In this document: positions 1 to 7,646 of the stretch, piece by piece
Numbering within the stretch: the stretch's first letter is position 1
How the letters are laid out: the number at the start of each line of letters is the position of its first letter
Source of the DNA: CAZADA01 sp964526675
Lineage (GTDB): Bacteria; Pseudomonadota; Alphaproteobacteria; Caulobacterales; Maricaulaceae
Length of the DNA stretch: 14,116 nt
Reading direction: 5' to 3'
NCBI GenBank assembly: GCA_964526675.1
Contig: CAZGLY010000061.1
Coordinates: forward strand, 1-14,116
Translations under genes and position numbers: made by a program
Notes under the pieces: model-generated
Databases searched by the model: none
Told to the model about the DNA's origin: nothing
Seen by the model: the letters and a program-made list of their open reading frames with translations, nothing else

Positions 1-1238
1 GCAATGACCATTTCCGCCGGCTCCCGCGAGTGGTCGACGCTCCCCGCTTGCGCCTCGATCGTGACATTCCCCCGCGGCTTGCTCCGCCGGCGATCGAGGG
101 GCTGGGGCGTCGTTTTGCGGGTGACGTTGATGCCCTCCAGGGAGAGGTCTTGGATCGGTGCGTCAGGGTTGCCAGCGATGAGCGACGCGCCGTCGGAGAT
201 AATCTCAATGTTCCGAAAGGTCAGGCCATTCACCTCGCCCAATGACCGGTCCGCTTCTCGCCGGTCGATGTCGACAAAGATCGGGTATGTGCGATCGTGG
301 CGTCCGCCAGTCTCGATACGGATGTCCTCGAAGCGATTATCGCGATGCGCGCCGCCGTCGATCATGAAAATGGCGACGCCATAGCGGGACTCCGTGACAT
401 CCAGATCGCGAAAGACCGAGTCCCGGACCCCATGATGGCTTCCCGTGCCGAACTTCACCGCGCCGTCGTCGCTCGTCAGCCGGCTCTCCTCGACGAGAAT
501 GCGCTCGACCGGTCGTGTGCTCGATTTCAGCACGATGGCGTCGTCGCCCGTGTGGATATCCACGCGGCGGATCGTGATATCGGAGCTGTCGCGAACCTGT
601 ATCCCGTCTGTGTTCGGACTGCGCAAATCGTTCCTGATCACGACGCCCGTCACCTCTCCGCCGGAGCATCGGTTAAATCGGATGGCGAAACTGGGCAGGT
701 TCTCCATACGCAGCCCGTCAACGACAACGTCGCGACAGTCCGCCAACTCAACAACCGGCTTGGGGCGCGGCAAGGTCGGGCGGGGAATGCCAAGGTCATA
801 GAAGTTCTCGTCCCAGAACTCCGGCCCTGAGCCGTCGATCACGCCGGGACCCTCAAGGCGGAGGCCCACGACCCCCGGCGCATGCAGCGCCGCATAGAGC
901 TGGTCGGGGTCGTCGCCGCGCGTCAGATCCAGCGGCGTGTAGAGCGCCATGTCCGGGATCAACCGAAGAACCGCCCCCTCCTCGAGACGAAAGGTCATGT
1001 CGCCGCCCAGAGTCAGACCACCGGTCAGCCACACCCCGTTCGACAAGACCGCAACGCCGCCCGTTCCCGCGCAGGCTGAAATCGCGGCCTGGATGGCGGC
1101 GGTGTCGCTCTCACCATCATCCGGCGCGCCGCCATGCCGCTCCGGCTGACACAGAGGCTTCGGTTCATCGGCGCTCGCCGCCAGACTGGACAGACCAATA
1201 ATGATCGCGCTGACAAACAGCTGAGAGCACAAGCGCAT
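1..1238 (-). CDS. Secreted GH28-type beta-helix glycosidase (3' end off the left edge)
   Basis: The frame is open from an ATG at 1238 to the window edge (412 codons, no stop), so the C-terminus is missing. Residues 1-23 form a Sec signal peptide (hydrophobic FVSAIIIGLSSLAASA), pointing to periplasmic or extracellular action. After it come the LCQPERHGGAPDDGESDTAAIQ region typical in position of pectate-lyase-superfamily N-termini and repeated beta-helix turns. GH28 landmarks are N209-T210-D211 and G231-D232-D233, which supply the catalytic aspartates in polygalacturonases. The usual GHG motif is replaced by a KFGTGS segment (262-267), and no RIK motif is visible (IFMIDGG at 290-296 occupies that region). 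It is therefore probably a retained inverting hydrolase with a substrate other than homogalacturonan. A GAGGGG ribosome-binding site lies just upstream. It is transcribed divergently from the TonB receptor. GH28-like fold is confident; exact specificity is not. Confidence 0.85.
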   Translation of the reverse strand, partial: MRLCSQLFVSAIIIGLSSLAASADEPKPLCQPERHGGAPDDGESDTAAIQAAISACAGTGGVAVLSNGVWLTGGLTLGGDMTFRLEEGAVLRLIPDMALYTPLDLTRGDDPDQLYAALHAPGVVGLRLEGPGVIDGSGPEFWDENFYDLGIPRPTLPRPKPVVELADCRDVVVDGLRMENLPSFAIRFNRCSGGEVTGVVIRNDLRSPNTDGIQVRDSSDITIRRVDIHTGDDAIVLKSSTRPVERILVEESRLTSDDGAVKFGTGSHHGVRDSVFRDLDVTESRYGVAIFMIDGGAHRDNRFEDIRIETGGRHDRTYPIFVDIDRREADRSLGEVNGLTFRNIEIISDGASLIAGNPDAPIQDLSLEGINVTRKTTPQPLDRRRSKPRGNVTIEAQAGSVDHSREPAEMVI

Positions 1239-1300
1239 TGTAACCCCTCACATGTTTTCCGCCAGGACCGTGACCGAAAGGGCACGCCCAAGGCTGGACC

Positions 1301-1328
1301 AGCGTAAATCGGTCAGATAGGCTGTCAA
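1301..1328 (-). promoter_or_regulatory. Candidate sigma-70 promoter for the left GH28-type gene
   Basis: On the minus strand a perfect TTGACA (-35, 1328-1323) is followed after 16 bp by TACGCT (-10, 1306-1301). A start near 1294 would leave a leader of about 55 nt before the ATG at 1238. The -10 is only a partial match, so this is a prediction. The spacer contains the motif shared with the uidA promoter. Confidence 0.4.
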
Positions 1329-1335
1329 GCCAATA
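1307..1335 (+). promoter_or_regulatory. Candidate operator shared with the uidA operon (split form)
   Basis: AATCGGTCAG (1307-1316) and GCCAATA (1329-1335) occur here 12 nt apart. The same two words stand directly joined on the minus strand at 11156-11140, upstream of uidA. Here the first word sits between the -35 and -10 of the predicted GH28 promoter and upstream of the TonB receptor gene, where a repressor could act on both. The regulator itself is not in the window. Confidence 0.35.
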
Positions 1336-1399
1336 GCGGGCGCGGATCGGGCGGCGACGCTGCAACGAAAAGAGAATCCGCACGCCGAGGGAGGGAAAT

Positions 1400-4231
1400 G
1401 TGGCTTCGACATTCACCAAACGTGTGCGCGTGAGATCGGCGCTGTTGGCCGGCGTTTCAGCCGCAGCCGCAGCCGCAACACCGGCTGTCGCTCAACAGGC
1501 TGAGGCCGACGCGCAACAGGAAGTCATTGTGGTGCGCGGCGTTCGATCGCAGCTTTTGGAATCCGCCCAGATCGAGCGCGAGGCCGTCAACGTCCAATCG
1601 GTCATCACGGCGGACGACATTGGCCAGTTTCCAGACCAGAACATCGCGGAATCGCTCCAGCGCCTCCCGGGTCTGGTGATCATCCGTGACGAAGGCGAAG
1701 GACGGTTCGTCAGCGTGCGCGGTTTGCCCTCTGACTTCGCTCAGGTCACCGTCAACAACGCGCAGATCGGTTCATCGGATCCCGGCGGCGGGCGCTCGAC
1801 CGCCTTGGACGTCATCCCATCGGACCTGCTGTCCAAAGTCTCGGTCAACAAGTCCCTGTTGCCGGACCAGGACGCGGACTCCTTGGGCGCCAAGATTGAC
1901 CTGCGCCCGCTGTCGGCGTTCGACCGCGCCGGCGACTTCACCGGCCGCCTCCTCGCCCAAGGCACGTACACGGAAAACGCCGACGATGTGCGACCGAAGA
2001 TCACCGCCGACATCACGAGACGGTTCAGACTTGGCGGCGGCGAACTCGGCCTCGCGGCGGCGTTCAATTATTTCGAGCGGGAGATCCAGCTCGATCGCTT
2101 GCAAACCGATTCCGGCGGCGCGGTGCGTTTTGTCGAGCTTGACGACTTCGAAGAGGGTACCGGCGATGAGCAAACCGTCATCGAGCCCGGCTTTACGAAC
2201 ACTTTGCTTCCCCAAGAGCTCGACCAGCGCATTGAGCTGGGCCGGCGCGATCGACTTGGCGCGACGTTCTCCGCCGACTACCAACTTGACGGTGGCGCGT
2301 TCTGGAACCTCAGCTTTCTCTATGGCCGCCTTGAAGATGACGACATCCGCGTCCAGCAAGAGATTGAACTGCGCGATTCCGCCACGGATGAAATCGTGGA
2401 GATCGGCGCGCGGAGCGGCGTCTTTTCGGATGTCGACATCGACCGCCAGGTTTTCTTCCAGCCACGCAACGAGGACACCCTTGCGCTTCATTTTGAAGGC
2501 GTGAACCCCTTCAAGGGCGGTTGGACGGCCTCCTACGCGGTGGACTACTCGCTGAACACGTTCACCATCAACGACGGCCTGCGCGGCCAATTCCGCGAGC
2601 GCGATCTGATCGTGGACGCATCGTGGGGTGAGACATCCGCCGATTTTACGGTCCTCGGCCGAGGCGACAACGACAACAAGGGAGACTTTGAGCTTGGGTT
2701 CGCGCCGGAGCTTGACGACTTTCCGTACAACGCTCTTTTGATCATCGATGAAGACCGCGAAGATGAGATCATCTCGTGGAACGCCGATCTTCAGAAAGAC
2801 TTCACGGTCAACGGCCGCGACGCCTTCCTGAAGTTCGGCTACAAACAACGGGAGCGCGACCGGTCGTTCCTGCGCGGCGAACGTGAGGTTGACGGCGACA
2901 CGTTGGAGGAAGCGGGCTTCGATCTGACGCTGGAGGACATTGACGTCTTCCGCCCCTCGTCAGATCTGCCGATTGACGGCGGCATTCCAGGCGGCGCCGC
3001 GTTCCCAGAGCTCGACGCCGCACGCTCCTTGTTTGCGGAGACCCGCGCCGCGACCGGGCTCGTCGCGGGCGACCGGCGCCAAGACTTCACCGCTGATGAG
3101 CGCACCATCGCCGGCTATGTCATGAGCCAAGCGGAGATAACCGACACGCTCCAGTTCGTCGGCGGCGTCCGGATCGAGAACACACGCTTCACAACGACAG
3201 GCACGTTCTCGCGTCAATTCACGGAAGATGAGGACAACGCGGGCTTTGATTTCGAAACCATCGACACGTTCGAAAACAACTATACCGAGGTCTTGCCAAG
3301 CGCGACCCTGCGCTGGGAGCCGTCGGACGAGATCGTCGTGCGCTTGGGCTATTCCCGCGGTCAGGTGCGTCCGAGTTTCGGCGACGCCAGCGCTCTGCGC
3401 ACGTCGAGTGTCGACTACGTCCTCGCCGCCAACGCGGACCCGGACGAGACGATCACGACCATCAACCTGGGCGGCACGCCGACGGAGGTCGCCATTCGCG
3501 ACTCCCAGGTCAACGCGGGCAACCCGACACTCGAGGCGCTGACCGCCGATCAAATCGACGTCACCTTCGGCTGGTATCCCGCCGACCACACCATTGGCAC
3601 CGTCGCAGGGTTCTGGAAGGACCTGTCGAACACGTTCATCGGCGCTGAATTCAGCGACCCCGACAACATCGCCGCGGTTCTCGGCAGCGCGTTCGACCCG
3701 ATCTCCGGCGCGCCGATTGGCGAACTGGACACGACCATCAATGGCGGCTCCGGCGAATTGCTCGGCGTCGAGGTCTCGGTCAGCCACTTCCTGACCTATC
3801 TCAACAACCCCATCCTCTCGGGACTGTTCGCCACCGGCAACGTGACGCTGATTGACGCCACCACGTCCGACCCCAACATCCAGGACGGGCGCTCGATCCG
3901 CCTGCCGGGCTCGTCGGAAGTCTCTGGCAACGCCTCCGTCGGCTATGAGGCGGAACGCCTGCTGCTGCGTTTTGCGATGAACTATCGCGGCGATCAGCTG
4001 CGGTCGATCGGGGACGATCCGTTTGAGGACGAGTTCCAGGAGTCGTTCCTCTCCTTCGACGCCACCGCGCGGTACAACGTCACGGAGAATTTCCAGCTGT
4101 TCTTCGACGCCGTGAATATCAATCAGGAAACCGAGGGACGCTTCTTCCGGGGCGCGAACAACCAAGCGCTGTTCTCCCGCTTTGAAGACTTCGGCCGAAC
4201 CTTCCAGTTCGGGATCGTCACAAGCTTCTGA
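1400..4231 (+). CDS. TonB-dependent outer-membrane receptor
   Basis: This 943-residue protein is an outer-membrane, TonB-energised importer, presumably for oligosaccharides handled by the neighbouring glycosidases. Residues 1-32 are a signal peptide ending in AVAQQ. A TonB-box-like EVIVV follows at 41-45, then the plug domain (about 60-170) with family-typical blocks such as IGQFPDQNIAESLQRLPG, VSVRGLPSDF and LLPDQDADSLGAKIDL. These are characteristic of the TonB-Xanth-Caul (TIGR01782-like) group. The remainder is a 22-strand-type barrel rich in aromatic and acidic residues, ending in a terminal phenylalanine (GIVTSF) as needed for barrel assembly. The start is GTG, preceded by GAGGGAGGG. An overlapping ATG at 1398 is in another frame and stops quickly. 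It is a single-gene unit with its own terminator. No SusD partner is expected in this group. The substrate is inferred from context only. Confidence 0.96.
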   Translation: MASTFTKRVRVRSALLAGVSAAAAAATPAVAQQAEADAQQEVIVVRGVRSQLLESAQIEREAVNVQSVITADDIGQFPDQNIAESLQRLPGLVIIRDEGEGRFVSVRGLPSDFAQVTVNNAQIGSSDPGGGRSTALDVIPSDLLSKVSVNKSLLPDQDADSLGAKIDLRPLSAFDRAGDFTGRLLAQGTYTENADDVRPKITADITRRFRLGGGELGLAAAFNYFEREIQLDRLQTDSGGAVRFVELDDFEEGTGDEQTVIEPGFTNTLLPQELDQRIELGRRDRLGATFSADYQLDGGAFWNLSFLYGRLEDDDIRVQQEIELRDSATDEIVEIGARSGVFSDVDIDRQVFFQPRNEDTLALHFEGVNPFKGGWTASYAVDYSLNTFTINDGLRGQFRERDLIVDASWGETSADFTVLGRGDNDNKGDFELGFAPELDDFPYNALLIIDEDREDEIISWNADLQKDFTVNGRDAFLKFGYKQRERDRSFLRGEREVDGDTLEEAGFDLTLEDIDVFRPSSDLPIDGGIPGGAAFPELDAARSLFAETRAATGLVAGDRRQDFTADERTIAGYVMSQAEITDTLQFVGGVRIENTRFTTTGTFSRQFTEDEDNAGFDFETIDTFENNYTEVLPSATLRWEPSDEIVVRLGYSRGQVRPSFGDASALRTSSVDYVLAANADPDETITTINLGGTPTEVAIRDSQVNAGNPTLEALTADQIDVTFGWYPADHTIGTVAGFWKDLSNTFIGAEFSDPDNIAAVLGSAFDPISGAPIGELDTTINGGSGELLGVEVSVSHFLTYLNNPILSGLFATGNVTLIDATTSDPNIQDGRSIRLPGSSEVSGNASVGYEAERLLLRFAMNYRGDQLRSIGDDPFEDEFQESFLSFDATARYNVTENFQLFFDAVNINQETEGRFFRGANNQALFSRFEDFGRTFQFGIVTSF

Positions 4232-4262
4232 TCGAGCGTCTCCCTCCCGCGTTCGGTCAGAG

Positions 4263-4289
4263 GGGCGGTCCTGCGGGACCGCCCTTTTT
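4263..4289 (+). terminator. Rho-independent terminator of the TonB receptor gene
   Basis: A perfect 9-bp stem, GGGCGGTCC (4263-4271) with GGACCGCCC (4276-4284), encloses a TGCG loop and is followed by TTTTT (4285-4289). It begins 31 bp after the receptor stop. The minus side has no T-run, so it should serve only the plus-strand gene, although it lies between two convergent genes. Confidence 0.93.
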
Positions 4290-4324
4290 GTTCGTGGGCG
4301 GCGCGCTCCAGGCTTTCGGGCCCC

Positions 4325-5761
4325 TCAAAGGGAGACAGGCTTTCCGTTCATGACGACGTCGATCAGCTGGAGGTCGTCGACGTGCGCGATCTGCGTCGGC
4401 TCGATGACCTCGCCAATGGTGAGGTTGTCCACGCGCACCCGCCGCACCGGCGCCTGGGGGTGGCCGACAATGCTGATCCCCGTCTGCGCCGCGCCGCAGC
4501 TCACGTTCGTGACCGACACGTCCTCAAATCGCGTGGGAAAATTCCCACCGCGATAGGAGTGGTAGTCATTGGTGAAGATCAACGCCGTGTCCGCGGCGCG
4601 CACCGTGATGTCGCGGATGTGAACGTTGCGGATGACGCCGCCGCGATCGAGGTTCGCTTTAAAGTAGAGCGCATGATGCACGCGGTTCATGGCGTAGCCT
4701 TGGACATAAACATCCTCGACGCCGCCGGACATCTCCGAGCCGATCGCCATGCCGCCGCCGCGCACGCCCGTGAAGCGGCAGTTGCGAACCACCACGCGGC
4801 GGGTTTTGCGTCCGACGCGCCATCCATCCTGGTCACGCCCCGCCTTCAGCGCCACGCCGTCATCGCCGACGTCAAAGGTGCAGTCTTCGATCAGGACGTT
4901 GTCGCAACTGTCCGGGTCGACCCCGTCTGAATTGATGTGGCGGCTGATGACCGTCAGATCACGGACCGTCACGTCCGCGCAGTAGACGGGGTGCACGCAC
5001 CAGAACGGCGAATCCCGCAGGGTCACTCCCTCGACCAAAACACGTTCGCAGTCGATGAACTGGACAAATTGCGGGCGCAGCCAGTGGCCCGCGCCAAACA
5101 CACGCTCCGCGACCGGGACGCCCGTCGCGCCCATGTCTCGCAGGGCGCGCTGATCCGGCTTCTGTTTGTCGCGCCAAGGCAGAAAATTCCGCGCCCCTTG
5201 CCCGTCGATCACGCCGTCGCCGGTGATCGCCACGTCGCGCAGCCCGCGGCCATAGATGAAGGGCGAGTAGTTGTAGACCTCCGTGCCCTCCCAGCGGGTG
5301 AACACGACCGGCAGATACACCGCCGGGTCGGCCCCAAACACGAGGCGAGCGCCTTTCTCCACGTGGAGCGCGCACCGGCTTCGGAAATGGATGGGCCCGT
5401 TGCAGACCCACGCGCCCGCCGGGATGACGACGCGCCCGCCTCCGGCGGCGTCAGCGGCCTCGAAGGCTTGCGCCACAGCCGGACGAACGTCGCGCGGATC
5501 GGCTCCAAACGCCGTTATGGGGAAACGACGCCTCGGAACGGAAGGACGTCGCATGGCGGCGACAATCCGATCCGCCTCGGCCCACGGGTCGCCCGTCGCG
5601 CCGTCGAACGCGCCGCGCGACCACGTCGCGCACCCTGAGAGCCCGGCCAACGACGCGCCGACCAACAGCCGCCGGCGCAGGGGCGATCTCAGCGCCAGTC
5701 CGCCCGCGCCGCCCCAAGCCGACCCAGCGGGCGCCGGGCCAGGGGCCGTCGCGCCGGTCAT
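4325..5761 (-). CDS. GH28-type glycoside hydrolase, predicted Tat-exported lipoprotein
   Basis: The chosen start is the ATG at 5761, which overlaps the upstream GH2 stop as ATGA, giving 478 residues. An in-frame codon at 5800 is less likely. A long n-region leads to R29-R30-R31-L-L, a hydrophobic run, and a lipobox LSGC with C44, so the enzyme is probably Tat-exported and membrane-anchored. The body is a right-handed beta-helix: GDGVIDGQGARNF (181-193), the catalytic-aspartate motifs NSDG (277-280) and GDD (299-301), and IGSEMSGGV (340-348), all typical of bacterial exo-acting GH28 enzymes. Two classical positions differ: GHG is replaced by glycines (GGG, 335-337), removing the conserved histidine, and the RIK arginine is Y366 (YFK, 366-368). 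Hydrolysis of alpha-uronide or rhamnogalacturonan-type linkages is plausible; the substrate is not proven. It is the last gene of the uidA operon, and no clear terminator follows it. Confidence 0.9.
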   Translation of the reverse strand: MTGATAPGPAPAGSAWGGAGGLALRSPLRRRLLVGASLAGLSGCATWSRGAFDGATGDPWAEADRIVAAMRRPSVPRRRFPITAFGADPRDVRPAVAQAFEAADAAGGGRVVIPAGAWVCNGPIHFRSRCALHVEKGARLVFGADPAVYLPVVFTRWEGTEVYNYSPFIYGRGLRDVAITGDGVIDGQGARNFLPWRDKQKPDQRALRDMGATGVPVAERVFGAGHWLRPQFVQFIDCERVLVEGVTLRDSPFWCVHPVYCADVTVRDLTVISRHINSDGVDPDSCDNVLIEDCTFDVGDDGVALKAGRDQDGWRVGRKTRRVVVRNCRFTGVRGGGMAIGSEMSGGVEDVYVQGYAMNRVHHALYFKANLDRGGVIRNVHIRDITVRAADTALIFTNDYHSYRGGNFPTRFEDVSVTNVSCGAAQTGISIVGHPQAPVRRVRVDNLTIGEVIEPTQIAHVDDLQLIDVVMNGKPVSL

Positions 5762-7641
5762 TCCGGCGCCGCGATCAGGGACCGCTTGTCGGCGTACCAA
5801 TCCGCCAGGACATCGAACGCCGCCTTGCGCGCGCCGTTTTCGTCAATGAGCCCTTTGCGGTTCCAGTATTGCTGGTAAGCGCCGTGCCATCGGCGGGGCG
5901 AGCGGAAGTCCTTCAGCACCCAAGGCGACGCGCCGACCACGTTCGGCGTCGCCTCAACCAGCTTGAGCGTCTCGACATAATACTTTTCTTGGTAGTCTTC
6001 GGTCCAACGCTCATCGGCGCCGCCGCGATGCCCGCGAAGCGCCCCGGCGCCGAACTCGGAGAACATCAGCGGCTTGTCATACACGCTCGCCAAACGCACG
6101 TTGGCGATCTCATCAAGCGTGCGCGCGCCGTACCAACCCTCGTAGATGTTCACCGCCAAGAGATCGAGATCGGCCCCAAGCGGATCGTCCACGGTGATCA
6201 GGTCGCCCTCAACGCGGTTCTTGTTCAGCGCAGCCGAGATCAGGCGATCGCCGCCCAGGGCGCGCGCATCGTCCACGAGGACGCCCAGAAACGCGTTGCG
6301 CGGCGGCGTGATTGGGGTTTCGTTCGCGACCGACCACACAATGACGTTGGCGCGGTTGTAGTCCCGGTGGATCGACGCGGCCTGGGTCGCGCGCGCCAGG
6401 GCCATGGTCTCCGGGTTCGCGTAGTCGATCACCTCCCAATACACCGGGATTTCCGACCAGACGAGCAAGCCCATCTCCTCGGCGATGCGCACCATGCGCT
6501 CATTGTGCGGGTAGTGCGCTAGCCGCACGAAGTTCGCGTTCAGCGCCTTCGCCTCGCCAAGCAGGCGCCGCACGGCCGCGTCGTCCATCCATCGCCCGCC
6601 ATCGCGGCCGATCCGCTCTTCGTGGATGGAGATCCCGCGGAGAAAAAGCGGCGCGTCATTGAGCCTCAAGGCTGAACCGTCAACGGCGATCGTGCGAAGC
6701 CCCACCCGGTCCTCGACGTGGTCATCGCCCGCGCGCACCGCCAACGGGTGAAGTACGGGCGACGCCGGCGACCAGAGCGCGACACCCGCCGCGTCGAGCG
6801 ACGCCACCGCCGCGCCGTCGTCATCGGCCAACGCCGTCGCGGTCCGCCCGGCCAGGTCCACCGACACCTTCACCCCAGCGCGGTCGGGGCCGTCCAAGAG
6901 AACGCGAACATTGATCCGTTGGCGATCGCCCGACAAATCGACGCGATAGTCGCGGACATAGGTTTGCGGCACATCGATCAGATGAACCGGCCGGGTGATC
7001 CCGCCATAATTCTTCCAGTCAAAGTAATCGCCGGGCACGCTGGCCGAGCCATGGCGGGCGTCGACCGCCACGACCAGCGAGTTGCGGCCGTCCGTCAGCG
7101 CCTGCGTCACATCAAACTCAAACGGCGTGAAGCCGCCTTCGTGAACGCCCAGCGCCGCGCCGTTCAAGAACACGTGGGTGCGATAGCCCGCGCCCTCGAA
7201 GTGCAGGAGGCGGCGCCGGCCCTCAGCGGGGGCGGCGTCGAACGTGCGACGGTACCAGAGAAGGCCCTCGTACCAGCGCAACGCCTCGATCTGAGAATTC
7301 CAGTCCCCCGGCACGCCGATCTCTGGCGAGGCGTCCCAGTCATACTCGATCAATTCGCCGCCGGGCACGGCCTTCCGGTCGCGGAAGAAATCGCGCCGCG
7401 AATTGCCGCGACGCAATCCCGCCCGCATCGGATCAATCAGATACCGCCAGGCGCCCGAGAGGTCCTGACGATCCCGCCCAAGAACATTCTCAATCGTCGG
7501 CGGGGCGAGCGGTCGTTCAGCGGCGAGCGCCGCCCGGTCAAGGGGCGCACGGGCGTCCGCGTCGGGCGTTTCATCGAGCGGCTGGGCCGTCGCCGACGCC
7601 GAGAACGCCGCGAAGACAGCCGCGAAAACAACACTGCGCAT
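5758..7641 (-). CDS. Exported GH2 glycosidase, probable beta-glucuronidase-like
   Basis: Start chosen at the ATG at 7641, 5 bp after the symporter stop, because it yields a clean Sec signal peptide (MRSVVFAAVFAAFSASATAQ). The frame extends 22 codons further upstream into the symporter gene, which is unlikely to be translated. The 627-residue protein has the GH2 order: N-terminal jelly roll (about 55-225, with the GLLWYRRTF and EGAGYRTHVFLNG blocks), immunoglobulin-like middle domain (about 228-318), and TIM barrel (about 320-615). The acid/base is E441 in VANE and the nucleophile is E529 in FSEFGA. N594-R595-K596 in WNRKGLID matches the N-x-K motif that binds the carboxylate in beta-glucuronidases, so a uronide substrate is favoured over a galactoside. 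It would act in the periplasm, complementing the cytoplasmic UidA of the same operon. Confidence 0.92.
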   Translation of the reverse strand: MRSVVFAAVFAAFSASATAQPLDETPDADARAPLDRAALAAERPLAPPTIENVLGRDRQDLSGAWRYLIDPMRAGLRRGNSRRDFFRDRKAVPGGELIEYDWDASPEIGVPGDWNSQIEALRWYEGLLWYRRTFDAAPAEGRRRLLHFEGAGYRTHVFLNGAALGVHEGGFTPFEFDVTQALTDGRNSLVVAVDARHGSASVPGDYFDWKNYGGITRPVHLIDVPQTYVRDYRVDLSGDRQRINVRVLLDGPDRAGVKVSVDLAGRTATALADDDGAAVASLDAAGVALWSPASPVLHPLAVRAGDDHVEDRVGLRTIAVDGSALRLNDAPLFLRGISIHEERIGRDGGRWMDDAAVRRLLGEAKALNANFVRLAHYPHNERMVRIAEEMGLLVWSEIPVYWEVIDYANPETMALARATQAASIHRDYNRANVIVWSVANETPITPPRNAFLGVLVDDARALGGDRLISAALNKNRVEGDLITVDDPLGADLDLLAVNIYEGWYGARTLDEIANVRLASVYDKPLMFSEFGAGALRGHRGGADERWTEDYQEKYYVETLKLVEATPNVVGASPWVLKDFRSPRRWHGAYQQYWNRKGLIDENGARKAAFDVLADWYADKRSLIAAPE

Positions 7642-7646
7642 GCGTT

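Noticed and set aside
297..830. Plus-strand open frame of 177 codons at the left end
   Set aside because: It is the complement of the GH28-type gene, whose minus-strand frame is open over the whole of 1-1238 and has a signal peptide and catalytic motifs.
1280..1289. GGGCACGCCC near-palindrome in the divergent promoter region
   Set aside because: The arms are only 4 bp and GC-only, and I found no second copy at the other promoter, so it is not distinguishable from chance.
1772..2848. Long minus-strand open frame (358 codons) opposite the TonB receptor gene, and another (401 codons) at 2960-4165
   Set aside because: Both are antisense to a clear receptor coding sequence, show no recognisable domain, and are expected in high-GC DNA where the opposite frame has few stops.
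4263..4289. Bidirectional terminator serving also the minus-strand GH28-type gene
   Set aside because: The minus side of the stem continues as CTCTGACC without a T-run, so only the plus-strand gene is served.
5762..5800. Upstream start at 5800 for the GH28-type lipoprotein gene
   Set aside because: It would overlap the GH2 gene by 43 bp; the ATG at 5761 gives a standard ATGA coupling and the same mature protein.
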